In this document: positions 45,749-54,754 of the stretch, piece after piece
Numbering within the stretch: position 1 is the stretch's first letter
Layout of the letters: each line of letters starts with the position of its first letter
Assembly: GCF_029338355.1 (NCBI RefSeq)
Contig: NZ_CP119803.1
Span: 62,001 to 126,000 of the forward strand
Length of the DNA stretch: 64,000 nucleotides
Origin: Halosegnis marinus
GTDB taxonomy: Archaea > Halobacteriota > Halobacteria > Halobacteriales > Haloarculaceae
Reading direction: 5' to 3'
The notes under the pieces: generated by a model
Seen by the model: the letters and a program-made list of their open reading frames with translations, nothing else
Told to the model about the DNA's origin: nothing
Database searches by the model: none
Position numbers and translations under genes: made by a program

Positions 45749-45969
45749 CGCCGTGATTTCGTAGCAGGACCCACGCTTAATCGCTCTGGTAGCGTTTCGG
45801 ACCTTCACGCCCGTGGAAGAACTGTAATTCTCGAATATATGGCAATTTCTCACAAAGTCTGTATCTGTGGCGGGGGACGCGTAGAGCGGTGTTGCGGTTC
45901 GTGCGACTCGATCCCTGATACACCGTGGCAAGCTGTTATCAGCGGGTGCGTCGAAACCCCTCCCAACGA

Positions 45970-48054
45970 ATGGTTCCCGACGCCGCGAACCGTTGTTCGT
46001 ATGAGTACGCCCCGGAGAAAGACTCGTTACCGGCGACGGAGCTCGATTTACCCGCTCCGGCCGATCGTTCCTGCCACCATACTCCGATCGATGGGGGAGA
46101 CCGTCGCTGCTTGTTCCACAGTGCGGAGGCAGATCTGCCGCCCGGTGCAATAACTGAGGAAGTTGTCTCAATCATCGAGTCGGAGGCTCGGAGCCCGGTC
46201 TTCTCTGGAGGACGGCTTCCCGCCTTGGACCTCAGCGACCGGACACTCAGCCGTGCAGACGATGCGCCGATCGATCTACGTGGCGCGACGATCACCGGTG
46301 ACCTCGACCTCACGAATGCAGACGTCGAAGTGCCGCTGTTGCTTGGCAATGCTGCCATCACCGGATCGATCAACGCGAACGGCGCACGGTTTCACGAGCC
46401 GGTGGAGCTTACCGGCGCGGCTGTCGGTAGCAGTCTCCGCCTTCCTGACGTAACTTTCGATGGTGGGCTCGAGGCGACAGGACTCGAAGCCGGATTCATG
46501 GATGCGCGGGGGCTCACTGCCAGTGGCCCGGTCGTGTTCGATGCCGCGGAATTCAGCGTTAATGTCTATCTCGCCCGCGCTGCGATCGACGGAGCGCTCT
46601 CGCTCGAGCGGGCAACGTTCAGTGGAGCGCTGGATCTAACCGCTGTCGAAACCGCCGCTGTACTCTCGCTGGCGGAGGCCACGGTACGCGGGGAACTCAC
46701 CGCAAACGCGGTCAGCGTCAATGGTGACCTCCAACTTGACGAGCTCGCGGTCACCGACGAGGCGGTGTTCCATCACAGTGTCGTCTCGGGAACGGTGTCT
46801 GGCCGAAACGCACAGTTCGACGGGAGCCTTCAGTTCGCTGACCTTCACTGCGCCGCTGGTGGCGTCGAGTTCGATGGCTGTACTGTCGATGGCCGTACTG
46901 ATTTCCTATTTCTCGAAGCCGGAGCCGAGGGAGTTTCGATGACGGATGCAACACTCGATGGGGAGGTGTGGTTCACCTACGCGGATATCGTGGGTGACAC
47001 AACACTAGCCGGCACACGGACGACTGGCCATACGCATCTCCGCGATGCGACGTTCGGCGGCGATCTTATTCTCCGCGATGTTGAGTTCGAGTCCCAATCG
47101 TATCTCCACGGGTCGACGATCGAGGGGAACGTGGATGCGACCGGCGCACACTTCGAGCACTTCCAGTTTTCCGCGACCGTCAATGGCGAAGTCAGCTTTG
47201 CTGACGCGCTGTTTGACGCCCGAGCCCACTTCACGAACAGCGAAATCACCGGCGACGCGACGTTCGAGAGAGCGTCGTTCGCCGGCACACCGGACTTCAG
47301 CGACTCCCGATTCAAGAGTGGGATCTCGTTTGATGAGACGGAATTTCTCGTCGAGCCGGTATTCGACGGCACCCGGTTCGCGGTCTCCCCGGACTTCGAG
47401 TCCGCCACCTTCCCGCTGGAAAGCTCGACGGGGGTTTTGGATCAGCGGGAGACGCTCATCGTAGCACGACCGGATGAGCTGTCACACCGAGGGGTGACGC
47501 TTCCGATCGACAGCATCACCGGCGACCCCCAATTACCTGATGGAGCTGCCACGCTCGTCCACCCGGACACAGACCTCTCCGCAGCCATCACAGCCGCACT
47601 CCAGGAACTTGACGGAGCCGACTGGTACGATCTGTCGAGTCGTGCACTCGAGCTGTCGCGTACGGCGGTATCGGAACTCGGTCATGAGGATCCGATCTCT
47701 CTCGTCTATGGGGTGTGTCTCGATTCATCGGCGACCGATCCGGAGGCGCTTCTCACAGAGGTACGACTTGCCGGTGCGTACCGTGTGGACGCCGAGGAGA
47801 ACCAAGTGACGTTCAGCCACCTTGACCCGGCCCTCGATGAGTTCGCATATCTGATCGTCGTCACGGGTGACGACGATGCATTCGAATCAGGCGCCGGTGT
47901 TGCAAGCCGGGACGAATACCGGACGGCGATCGTTCGTCGCCAATTGATGCAGACGATGCTGCTCAAACGGGACGAACAGGAGGACAAAGCGACGGTGATC
48001 AACGATATGCTTCCTGTGCTCGTCGCCGGTGCGCAGCTTGACGAATCGGGATAG
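45970..48054 (+). CDS. Pentapeptide-like beta-helix protein with N-terminal Cys/His motif
   Basis: About 694 residues from the ATG at 45970; an upstream ATG at 45925 would add 15 residues. The N-terminus has a likely zinc site: RCSYEYAPE, then SCHHTP and RCLFH, an arrangement seen in haloarchaeal repeat proteins. Residues about 65-520 consist of roughly 20-residue repeats of the form GxLxLxxAxVxGxLxxxxAxF (DLRGATITGDLDLTNADVEV, ALSLERATFSGALDLTAVET), which would coil into a right-handed beta helix related to pentapeptide proteins. The last 170 residues are a helical alpha/beta unit. Possible role: protein binding or DNA mimicry, as for other pentapeptide proteins; unknown here. Confidence 0.75.
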   Translation: MVPDAANRCSYEYAPEKDSLPATELDLPAPADRSCHHTPIDGGDRRCLFHSAEADLPPGAITEEVVSIIESEARSPVFSGGRLPALDLSDRTLSRADDAPIDLRGATITGDLDLTNADVEVPLLLGNAAITGSINANGARFHEPVELTGAAVGSSLRLPDVTFDGGLEATGLEAGFMDARGLTASGPVVFDAAEFSVNVYLARAAIDGALSLERATFSGALDLTAVETAAVLSLAEATVRGELTANAVSVNGDLQLDELAVTDEAVFHHSVVSGTVSGRNAQFDGSLQFADLHCAAGGVEFDGCTVDGRTDFLFLEAGAEGVSMTDATLDGEVWFTYADIVGDTTLAGTRTTGHTHLRDATFGGDLILRDVEFESQSYLHGSTIEGNVDATGAHFEHFQFSATVNGEVSFADALFDARAHFTNSEITGDATFERASFAGTPDFSDSRFKSGISFDETEFLVEPVFDGTRFAVSPDFESATFPLESSTGVLDQRETLIVARPDELSHRGVTLPIDSITGDPQLPDGAATLVHPDTDLSAAITAALQELDGADWYDLSSRALELSRTAVSELGHEDPISLVYGVCLDSSATDPEALLTEVRLAGAYRVDAEENQVTFSHLDPALDEFAYLIVVTGDDDAFESGAGVASRDEYRTAIVRRQLMQTMLLKRDEQEDKATVINDMLPVLVAGAQLDESG

Positions 48055-48085
48055 CTGTTATACAGCGACCGGCTGCAGTAACCCC

Positions 48086-48514
48086 GTGAACGATCTCGAA
48101 CGCGCGATTGAGATCGCCGTCGACGCATACGCCGGCCAGACAGACAAGGCCGGGATGACCTATATCCGCCATCCGTTGCGAGTGATGGAGGCCGTCGAGA
48201 CCGAGCGTGAACGTGTTGTTGCCGTGCTCCATGACGTTGTCGAGGATGCCAACTACACGCTCGATGAGATCGAGACAGCGTTCGACGCTGAGATTCGCGA
48301 GGCGGTTGACGCACTCACGAAGCGCGACGGCGAATCGTACCAGGAGTTCATTGCTCGCACGGCAACGAATTCGCTGGCTCGTCAGGTGAAGATCGCCGAT
48401 ATCGAGGACAACATGGACCTCACTCGGTTGGCGGAACTCGATCAGGCGGTCCTCGATAAACAGGCCGAGTATCACCAAGCGCTACGCACGCTGCTCGAAG
48501 AGCAACAGCGATGA
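48086..48514 (+). CDS. HD-domain hydrolase, RelA/SpoT or MESH1 type
   Basis: A 142-residue protein started at GTG 48086 (NDLERAIEIAVDAYAGQTDK). The motif set matches the (p)ppGpp-hydrolase HD domain: His 29 in YIRHPLRV, His 49-Asp 50 and Glu 53-Asp 54 in VLHDVVEDANYT, and the late VKIADIEDNMDL with its Asp. By family such stand-alone enzymes hydrolyse (p)ppGpp or other modified nucleotides such as NADPH. No synthetase domain is present. It follows the repeat protein after 31 bp and may be co-transcribed. Confidence 0.85.
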   Translation: MNDLERAIEIAVDAYAGQTDKAGMTYIRHPLRVMEAVETERERVVAVLHDVVEDANYTLDEIETAFDAEIREAVDALTKRDGESYQEFIARTATNSLARQVKIADIEDNMDLTRLAELDQAVLDKQAEYHQALRTLLEEQQR

Positions 48515-48681
48515 CGGTCGTCGAGGAGTAGGCTCGCGAAAAGCGTCGCCAAGCTGCGTTCCCACCAAACCGAAATTGAACACAGAGCGGTTCGAGTCGA
48601 AGCTATCGAAGAGCTGCTTGCTGAAATTGAGGCCCATCTCAGGGAGTTGGAGACGTAGGAGCCACCACTGGCCGACGGCTG

Positions 48682-49083
48682 CTACTTCACGCCATGGCCC
48701 CACTCACGGAGCTGTGCGGCGATGGCTTCGGCGTCAGCGGTCGCGACCATCGCCTCCCGGAGATCGGTGAGGTAGACATCGTCCCCAAGCAGCTCTTCTA
48801 CGGCGTCGTGGACATCGTCTTCATGAGTGGCGTACTGATCGCGAAGAAAGAAGACCGCCTCATTTGTACGCCCTTCCTTGACTGTGTCGCGCGTCAGGAA
48901 ATACGGATATTGACGATCTGACTGCACAGCCGGCTCCTCGAGAGATGCCGCTGGCCCGCCACTTGATGTATCAGCATGTGGTGTATCAGCCGGCTGACGT
49001 TCGTCGACAGCTTGCTCCGAACGTTCTTCCTCCGGATCGTCCGCGAACGGATCATCACCAGCGCCCTCTTTCATCCCCGTCAT
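48682..49083 (-). CDS. ParA partner protein
   Basis: A 133-residue protein whose start overlaps the parA stop by 4 bp. The first 55 residues are disordered and acidic (DDPFADDPEEERSEQAVDER). The C-terminal 75 residues form a small helical domain (RTNEAVFFLRDQYATHEDDV, then AIAAQLREWGHG) which I take as the conserved part. Haloarchaeal plasmid ParA genes are commonly followed by such a short gene, which probably acts as centromere-binding or adaptor protein in place of ParB. No classical ParB motif is seen. Confidence 0.65.
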   Translation of the reverse strand: MTGMKEGAGDDPFADDPEEERSEQAVDERQPADTPHADTSSGGPAASLEEPAVQSDRQYPYFLTRDTVKEGRTNEAVFFLRDQYATHEDDVHDAVEELLGDDVYLTDLREAMVATADAEAIAAQLREWGHGVK

Positions 49084-49955
49084 GCGACCACCTCGTGTTC
49101 GAGATCCCCAGCAGTAGGCGGATGCGGCGCCTCAAGCCCGACCTGTTGCTCGAGATACCGAGCCAGTTCATCGAACTGTGCGAGGGTTTCCACTTCGTAG
49201 TCTCGCTGCCGATCACGATACTCACGAACGTAGGTAAACGCCGAACACTGGCGTTCCCAACACCCCTCCATCAGGGAGGTCCGGTCGCCGATTACCACCG
49301 GTTTTGAGTACGCGAGCTTTTCCAACATAGCCGTCTGATCACGCGTCCCTTTGAACCCGATCGGGACGGCCGCAAGGACACCCACTTCTATGCCAAGCGT
49401 CTCTTCCATCCCGGCAACAACCCCTTCGAGGCCTTCAATCGAGGCCTCGCCCTTCGCAGAGGGTTCAACGGGAATCACGAGCGAGCGCGTCGCGTTGATC
49501 GCATTATACAGGTGTGGCCCTTCGGTCGCAGGCGGATCGCAGATGAGAACATCATACCGATCGGGGACGCCCGCTTCGCGAAGCACACGCAAGAGCTGCG
49601 CATACATTCCGAACGACTCCCCCATTGCCTCGGCCTGTTCCGATTCCCGCTGAAGATACTCACCAAGGTCGGCAAGCATGTTGTGTTCAGGGATGATATC
49701 CACATCATGCTCGGCCGTCCGAATAAGCTCGTCAAACGGGCCTTTCGGCCGCCGGATCATATGCCGAACAATGTTATCGACTGGGTCGGCCCGCGCTTCG
49801 TCAACCCCGAGGAGACGGCTCAAGTCGCCGTCTTGGGGATCAAGTGGGACGACGAGGACATCCAAGCCTGCGCGTGCGTGCGCGACAGCCAGGTTTGCGG
49901 CCGTCGTGGTCTTGCCGACCCCACCGGCCTCGCTGTAGGTTGTGTAGCTTAGCAT
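49080..49955 (-). CDS. parA: ParA/Soj-type partition ATPase
   Basis: A 291-residue deviant-Walker ATPase. The P-loop reads EAGGVGKTTTAANLA at about residues 9-23; the signature lysine of the usual KGGVGKT is replaced by Glu/Ala (SEAGGVGKTT), a variant seen in haloarchaeal Soj-like proteins. Switch I is PLDPQDGDLSRLL, and Walker B DVLICDPPATEGPHL. By family it makes ATP-dependent gradients or filaments on the nucleoid that segregate plasmid copies. It is followed by its partner gene, and preceded by 13-bp tandem repeats (50013-50077) that could be both operator and centromere. Confidence 0.9.
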   Translation of the reverse strand: MLSYTTYSEAGGVGKTTTAANLAVAHARAGLDVLVVPLDPQDGDLSRLLGVDEARADPVDNIVRHMIRRPKGPFDELIRTAEHDVDIIPEHNMLADLGEYLQRESEQAEAMGESFGMYAQLLRVLREAGVPDRYDVLICDPPATEGPHLYNAINATRSLVIPVEPSAKGEASIEGLEGVVAGMEETLGIEVGVLAAVPIGFKGTRDQTAMLEKLAYSKPVVIGDRTSLMEGCWERQCSAFTYVREYRDRQRDYEVETLAQFDELARYLEQQVGLEAPHPPTAGDLEHEVVA

Positions 49956-50012
49956 ACCATCCCCGTCGACCCAACTGGTAATAAAGTTCAGTCAGACGCA
50001 CCAGCCATATCG

Positions 50013-50077
50013 ACCAACCAGTTAAACCGACTAGTTGAACCAATTGGTTAAACCAACTGGCCCAAACAATTGAACCA
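50013..50077. repeat. 13-bp tandem repeats upstream of parA
   Basis: Five head-to-tail 13-bp units with the consensus ACCRAYYRGTTRA: accaaccagttaa (50013), accgactagttga (50026), accaattggttaa (50039), accaactggccca (50052) and aacaattgaacca (50065). Weaker units at 50000 and 50078 may extend the array to seven. The central unit contains the perfect palindrome AACCAATTGGTT (50038-50049). The array lies 58 bp before the parA start. Iterated short repeats beside parA are typical centromere (parC/parS-like) or autoregulation sites; an origin iteron role is possible but the ORB cluster is elsewhere. Confidence 0.75.
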
Positions 50078-50160
50078 TCCAACCATGTGCACCAATAGAT
50101 GCAGACTATGTCACGAATCGATCGAATCAGATGGGAGATCCACCGCAATGAGGAGACCAG

Positions 50161-51402
50161 TTAGTCTATCGCGTCGAACAGTGAGTCGAGGCGATCACGC
50201 TGCTCTTCGACATCCAGGTGACGGTAGGCCGCTTCGGTCGTCTTCAGATCAGCGTGACGGCCAAGATCTTGTGCTTCACCACGGTCCCGTTTGAACACCT
50301 CTCCAATTGCTCCTCGTCGAGCCCCATGTGGGAGGAGATACTCGTGGTCGTCACCAGTGTCGATGCCAGCCGCCTGAGTGAGCGTCTTAAGACGTGTACG
50401 CACGCCTGCAGCCGTTAGCGCAGGTGGAATGATCTCGTACTCACGAAGAACTGCATGGATACTGCCACAGTCGTTAACGAGCGTCTCGACTTGTGAGTGA
50501 CCTGGGAGCTCCGCTTGGCGAGCAGCTGCCCACAGCGATGGGCCATGGTGTGAGGCAAACACGGGCCATGAATCGCTTGCGGGCTGTTGGACTCGCTTGT
50601 GACGGGTGAGGTAATCGACAGTAGGGCCTGGAATCGGGTGCCAAACGTGTTCTTGCTCACCCTTACCGAGTATCTGAATCCGGCCGCGATCGAGATCAAC
50701 TGATTCCCAACGGAGTCCAGCTCGCCCATCGCGCTGATCGTCGCTTCGTCGGGCGATTTCACCAACCCGAACGGCAGAATAGTATAGCAGTCCGATTAAC
50801 GCACGATCTCGTAATGCCGCTCGAAGCTCGCCTCGCGAAGAATCGTCGTTGAGAGCGCTGTCAACGGCGTCAGTTGTGTATGAGAGCAGCCGGTCCCGTT
50901 GTTTTGGTGTCCAGAATTGTTGTTCGCTCCGGGAGCGGGTGTCCGTAGGGAGAGCCTCCTCGACACTCGCCTTCGCAGCTGGATTCGTGTCCAGGAGATC
51001 CCGACGAACCATCCATTCGAGGCATGCCCGGAGATACCCGAAGTAGGTTTGCGCAGTCGTGCCAGCGATCCCCCCCGACGAGACACGCCCACGAAGCCGT
51101 TCCGCGTACGCGATTAGGTGGCGTTCGCCCGATCGATTCAGTGAATCGAGTCCGAGAGATCTGTCACCCATCCACGAGAGCCACCGTCGCAGCTCAGACG
51201 CCGCAGAGCGAGCGTACGCGCCGTTCCACTCGACTGTATCCCTGCGCTGAAGCCACTGCTCAATGTCTTGTTCTTCTGGGGCAGGATCTTTGGAGACGGT
51301 CCAGAGGTACTTCGCGATAGCTGTCGTTAGCTCGTCATCGACCACTAATTCAGGCTTCGTCGTTCGATTCTCGATTGCTGCATCGTACGGAGTATCACTC
51401 AT
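50161..51402 (-). CDS. Tyrosine recombinase/integrase
   Basis: A 413-residue protein. The N-terminal core-binding domain spans about 20-145 (TTAQTYFGYLRACLEWMVRR). The catalytic domain has the full set: Arg 212 in LLYYSAVRVGEIAR, His 359 and Arg 362 in LLPHGARRGAIGEV, His 383 in LGRHADLKTTE, and Tyr 393 in AAYRHLDVEEQ. By family it joins or resolves DNA at short inverted sites. Lying beside parA and the origin, it may resolve plasmid dimers or integrate the element; no tRNA or attachment duplication was found in the window. An inverted repeat 80 bp upstream (51483-51510) may be an operator or recombination site. Confidence 0.88.
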   Translation of the reverse strand: MSDTPYDAAIENRTTKPELVVDDELTTAIAKYLWTVSKDPAPEEQDIEQWLQRRDTVEWNGAYARSAASELRRWLSWMGDRSLGLDSLNRSGERHLIAYAERLRGRVSSGGIAGTTAQTYFGYLRACLEWMVRRDLLDTNPAAKASVEEALPTDTRSRSEQQFWTPKQRDRLLSYTTDAVDSALNDDSSRGELRAALRDRALIGLLYYSAVRVGEIARRSDDQRDGRAGLRWESVDLDRGRIQILGKGEQEHVWHPIPGPTVDYLTRHKRVQQPASDSWPVFASHHGPSLWAAARQAELPGHSQVETLVNDCGSIHAVLREYEIIPPALTAAGVRTRLKTLTQAAGIDTGDDHEYLLPHGARRGAIGEVFKRDRGEAQDLGRHADLKTTEAAYRHLDVEEQRDRLDSLFDAID

Positions 51403-51482
51403 GTGCGTGCTTGGGCCCTCAACCCGGGCGTTTCCGGAGGGATCTCCTCGGACAGCTATACTGCAGGAGGGTCCAAATATCT

Positions 51483-51510
51483 ACTTGTGTGTTCTGCCAC
51501 ACACACAAGT
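51483..51510. repeat. Inverted repeat ACTTGTGTG-N10-CACACAAGT
   Basis: A perfect 9-bp inverted repeat with a 10-base centre lies 81 bp upstream of the recombinase start. Two 9-bp arms around a short centre is the size of a Xer/integrase core site (usually 11-bp arms with a 6-8 bp centre) but also fits an operator. No second copy was found in the window. Confidence 0.5.
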
Positions 51511-51650
51511 GAATATCCATGATCTGGGAATCGCCGAAAACAGGCGATTCAGACATTATCTCGGGGAGATACGCCGACAGAAGTAGCTATACACCATATG
51601 TTACGATATGTAAATTCGAATTTGATGATGAAGCGAGAGTCCTCAACCCG

Positions 51651-52301
51651 CTACTCAACCCACTTCGAAAGATCCTGTCGATCCTCCCCAACGACATTAT
51701 TGCTCAGGTACTGGAGCTGTTCATCGGGCGTCTTGTCCTGGTTTACGCCCCAGTTAGCGTGGAAGTAGACTTTGAAGCAGTCCAGCGTAATTCCGTTCCA
51801 CTCGGCGGAAAAGCCCAGTATGTTGTGCGGATAGGTCACCTCTCTTCCGTTAAACGCCTCACGTAGAGCAACGAAGACATCGTTGAGAAAGCAGATCACG
51901 TAGTAGTGATCTTCACCAAGTAATTCTAGCTGATCAAGAAACGTATCGATGTCTTCGTCCTTGACCTCGACAGCATTCGAATCGGGGTTCACGCGCTCCA
52001 CCAAATCAGTCATGTACGCGCCCTCTAATCCAGCATTCACGACATAATCACGAAACTGGTCATTTTGGTGTTTAGGATTTGTTGAGTGAAAATTCTGGAA
52101 GTCAGACGGGAGATGTGTCGACGGATTCAGCGAGAGTAGCACGATCGCCGGGCGCAATGATTCGCGCCGCTCCGAGATATAATCACCAAGCCGCGTCGGG
52201 TCCTCCTCGACACACCCGTCGTCAGGGAAGGACGAGCTCCAAAGTGCCCAGCTCGCCGTTGGGTATTCATGCTTCAACCTCTCCAACGTACGCTCCTCCA
52301 T
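51651..52301 (-). CDS. Unknown protein, possible uracil-DNA-glycosylase/DUF1643-like fold
   Basis: A 216-residue protein. After a first helix there is PAIVLLSLNPSTHLPSDFQN, then GLEGAYMTDLVERVNPDSNA, and later DHYYVICFLNDVFVALREAF. The hydrophobic strand followed by LNPST and an early acidic residue resembles the DUF1643/uracil-DNA glycosylase superfamily, where a similar loop binds the base, but the usual second motif (HPS) is not visible, so the match is weak. It lies between the recombinase and the origin-flanking repeats and is read in the same direction as both. Confidence 0.5.
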   Translation of the reverse strand: MEERTLERLKHEYPTASWALWSSSFPDDGCVEEDPTRLGDYISERRESLRPAIVLLSLNPSTHLPSDFQNFHSTNPKHQNDQFRDYVVNAGLEGAYMTDLVERVNPDSNAVEVKDEDIDTFLDQLELLGEDHYYVICFLNDVFVALREAFNGREVTYPHNILGFSAEWNGITLDCFKVYFHANWGVNQDKTPDEQLQYLSNNVVGEDRQDLSKWVE

Positions 52302-52492
52302 CAGCCGAAGCTATTCCCTAACGCAAAATAAACCCACCCTGGTCTATGGGTATCTGAACCAGTGATCCCGTATTCGGTGATCGATCTCCACAAGAATCGA
52401 TCCCTCTCAATGCGAGAACCCGATGTCGTATAGTAGACGGGGAACGGATCGGATGGCTCTCTTCTCGACCCAGGACCCACACGTTTGTCGGA

Positions 52493-52697
52493 CACCTCGT
52501 TTCTGTTGAAGACAACATTCAGAAGCCCTCAAAGAGGTGTATTTGCGTTTGAGTGTGACTTACAACCGTAAGCCAGTGCACACCGCGTTTCCGGTGTACT
52601 TGACAGTAGCTCCAGATGAATCCGAGAAGGAGTACAAAGCCTCGTGAGGGAGTATACATGCTGACCCATCCTCAAGACACCGCGTTTCCGGTGAAAG
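52493..52697. repeat. ORB-like elements downstream of orc1/cdc6
   Basis: Within a 502-bp space without genes (52302-52803) there are two clear ORB-like elements in the plus direction, CACCGCGTTTCCGGTGTA at 52581-52598 and CACCGCGTTTCCGGTGAAAG at 52677-52696, plus a degenerate one (CACCTCGTTTCTGTTGAA) at 52493-52510. They match those upstream of the initiator gene. Orc1/Cdc6 would bind here too, so the initiator gene is flanked on both sides. Confidence 0.75.
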
Positions 52698-52803
52698 GGA
52701 ACAGAACCGATGAAGATATGTGGGGAGTCACAAGCCACGACCCCTCGTCGAAGAGAACGAGATAGAATATCGAAAGCCGAGTCCCCACGACTGATTCCTG
52801 CGC

Positions 52804-54024
52804 TTACTCTACTACTTGTTCCGCATCGACGTCTGGCTGGAGCACTTGCTGAATCACCTCAGGATCTTCGAGGAGCTTATGCTGTGTATACGCGCCTTCG
52901 GCACTACCGCCACTATGGCGCGTCTGCTCAATGACGTCGAGGAAGGCATGCTCTTTCAGTAGATCACGCACACGCCGAAGCGAGAGCGTCTCAGACGCTT
53001 CCTGTCGACAGATCTCCTCGTATAACTCGTAGATACGGCTCGTTCGGAAGCCATCCTCGTGGTCCGGGTCGTTCATCGAGAGAACAGTCAGTGCCTGGAG
53101 GACATATCGCGAGTGGGGCGTCGAGCCACGAATGAGCTCGCGGAATCGATCCGTCTCTGCGCGCTCGCGCGCCTGGATGACGTACTCCTCGCGAACGCGT
53201 GAGTCGCCTTTGGACTGCGCGATCTCTCCGGCATAGCGGAGGATGTCGATTGCTTTGCGGGCATCCCCGTGCTCGCGAGCGGCGAGCGCAGCCGCCTTAG
53301 GGACGACCGAGGGCTCAAGCACGCCCTCGCGGAACGCGTCGCTTCGGGCCTGCATAATTTCGCCGAGCTGTTCGGCGTCGTAGGGCGGAAAGACGAATTC
53401 ACGCTCACACAGGGAAGATTTGACGCGTTCATCCATCCGCTCTTTGTACTTGATCTTGTTACTGATCCCGACAACGCCGATCTTACAAGAGTCGATCTTC
53501 CCTGCTTCGCCAGCGCGCGAAAGCTGCATCAGAATCGAGTCGTCCTCGAGCTTGTCGATCTCGTCGAGGATGATCAACACGACATCGAAGGTGTCATCGA
53601 GAATGCTCCAGAGCCGCTTGTAGTAGGTTGCCGTGCTAATGCCCTTGTCCGGGATGTTAATCCCAGTGAGCTCGTCGTCGTTGAGCGCGGCGGCAATCGT
53701 CTGTGCAGCCTGGGTCTCTGTGGTATCCTGCGCACAGTCGACGTAGGCGGTGCCGACGGTGACCCCTTCCTCCTCGGCCGTGTCGACCAATCGCGACGTG
53801 ACGTACTTGGCACACAGCGATTTGCCGGTGCCCGTCTTGCCGTAGATGAGGACGTTACTCGGGCTCTGCCCGAAGATCGCGGGGTTTGCGGCGTTCGCGA
53901 GCTGTTTGATTTCGTCGTCTCGGCCTACGATGCGGCCTTCATCGGGTAGGTGGCTGATCTCGAGAAGTTCCTTATCGGTAAAGATAGGATCCTCCCGAGT
54001 GAAAAGATCGTCTCCCTGTGACAT
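52804..54024 (-). CDS. orc1: Orc1/Cdc6 replication initiator
   Basis: A 406-residue AAA+ protein. Walker A is IYGKTGTGKSLCAKY (near residue 59), Walker B VLIILDEIDKLED, sensor 1 VVGISNKIKYKERM, with the Cdc6-type FPPYDAEQLGEIMQAR and sensor-2 region HGDARKAIDILRYAGEIA. A C-terminal winged helix follows (SRIYELYEEICRQEASETLS, RRVRDLLKEHAFLDV). By family it binds ORB elements, melts the origin and loads MCM. ORB repeats stand on both sides; the closest begins 9 bp before the start codon, consistent with autoregulation. The gene appears intact, unlike the second orc1-like gene at 55936-56945. Confidence 0.95.
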   Translation of the reverse strand: MSQGDDLFTREDPIFTDKELLEISHLPDEGRIVGRDDEIKQLANAANPAIFGQSPSNVLIYGKTGTGKSLCAKYVTSRLVDTAEEEGVTVGTAYVDCAQDTTETQAAQTIAAALNDDELTGINIPDKGISTATYYKRLWSILDDTFDVVLIILDEIDKLEDDSILMQLSRAGEAGKIDSCKIGVVGISNKIKYKERMDERVKSSLCEREFVFPPYDAEQLGEIMQARSDAFREGVLEPSVVPKAAALAAREHGDARKAIDILRYAGEIAQSKGDSRVREEYVIQARERAETDRFRELIRGSTPHSRYVLQALTVLSMNDPDHEDGFRTSRIYELYEEICRQEASETLSLRRVRDLLKEHAFLDVIEQTRHSGGSAEGAYTQHKLLEDPEVIQQVLQPDVDAEQVVE

Positions 54025-54032
54025 GCGCTTGG

Positions 54033-54754
54033 CACCGCATTTCCGGTGAAATTACTTGAATCTACCTCCCAGACACACACACCACGTTTCCGGTGAAACA
54101 CGGTGCGAGGGCGTAAGGATCGCAGTCGAAACGGAGGATAGGATTCATCGGAAGGGCGGTTGTTATCGGAGTAGACCGCCACGAGAGCCCGTGTACCATC
54201 GGGACGCGAATTGTGTTTGGGTTCACGAATTGCCTCAACTACACGAAGAGCCGCACCTCCGACTCCCTGCGTGCCGATATCGAACGTTGGAGCAAGGACT
54301 CTTGCTCCATCGAATCCACTAGAAATTGGAGTCACTGAGCTGTTCCGACCGTGGGGTCTTAACTCTAGGCAAGACACGTGTCTAGATCTTGAGTGAAGAT
54401 CGGCCGAGAATAGCCTCCTCGAGAACCGTTAACCACGATTTCACCGGAAACGTGGTGTGTGTGTCTCGGTAGGGTGCCAACGACCACCTATCCCCAGCTA
54501 CTCTCTCATTCCTCGTATCGCGCGGAGCGTGGATCGTCGCTTAGGTGTCGCGACGAGACAGGGGTGAGTCGTGGTCACTTCTTCGCTCCACCACGACCGA
54601 GGTGGGGACACCGGGCTTCCGGTGAACTTCTCCACCCCTCGATTGCTATCCGGGATTTCATCGGAAACGAGGTGTGTTCTTCGTTCGTATGTTCTACGAA
54701 CGACAGCCTACCCTTGATGTCCTGGTGCCCGTGCTTTCACCGGAAACATGGTGT
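54033..54754. other. Replication origin with ORB repeats in both orientations
   Basis: The 770 bp upstream of orc1 has no gene and carries six ORB-like elements. Direct: CACCGCATTTCCGGTGAAAT at 54033-54052, CACCACGTTTCCGGTGAAAC at 54080-54099, CACCGGGCTTCCGGTGAACT at 54610-54629. Inverted: TTTCACCGGAAACGTGGTGT at 54439-54458, TTTCATCGGAAACGAGGTGT at 54656-54675 and TTTCACCGGAAACATGGTGT at 54735-54754. The stretch between the inner pair (54100-54438) is the natural place for duplex opening, though it is not strikingly AT-rich. Repeats of opposed orientation flanking a spacer beside the initiator gene are typical of haloarchaeal origins. Confidence 0.85.

Noticed and set aside
48526-48658. Short helical reading frame (EIEHRAVRVEAIEELLAEIE) after the HD-hydrolase gene
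   Set aside because: No start codon and only about 45 codons; could be a gene remnant but support is too weak.
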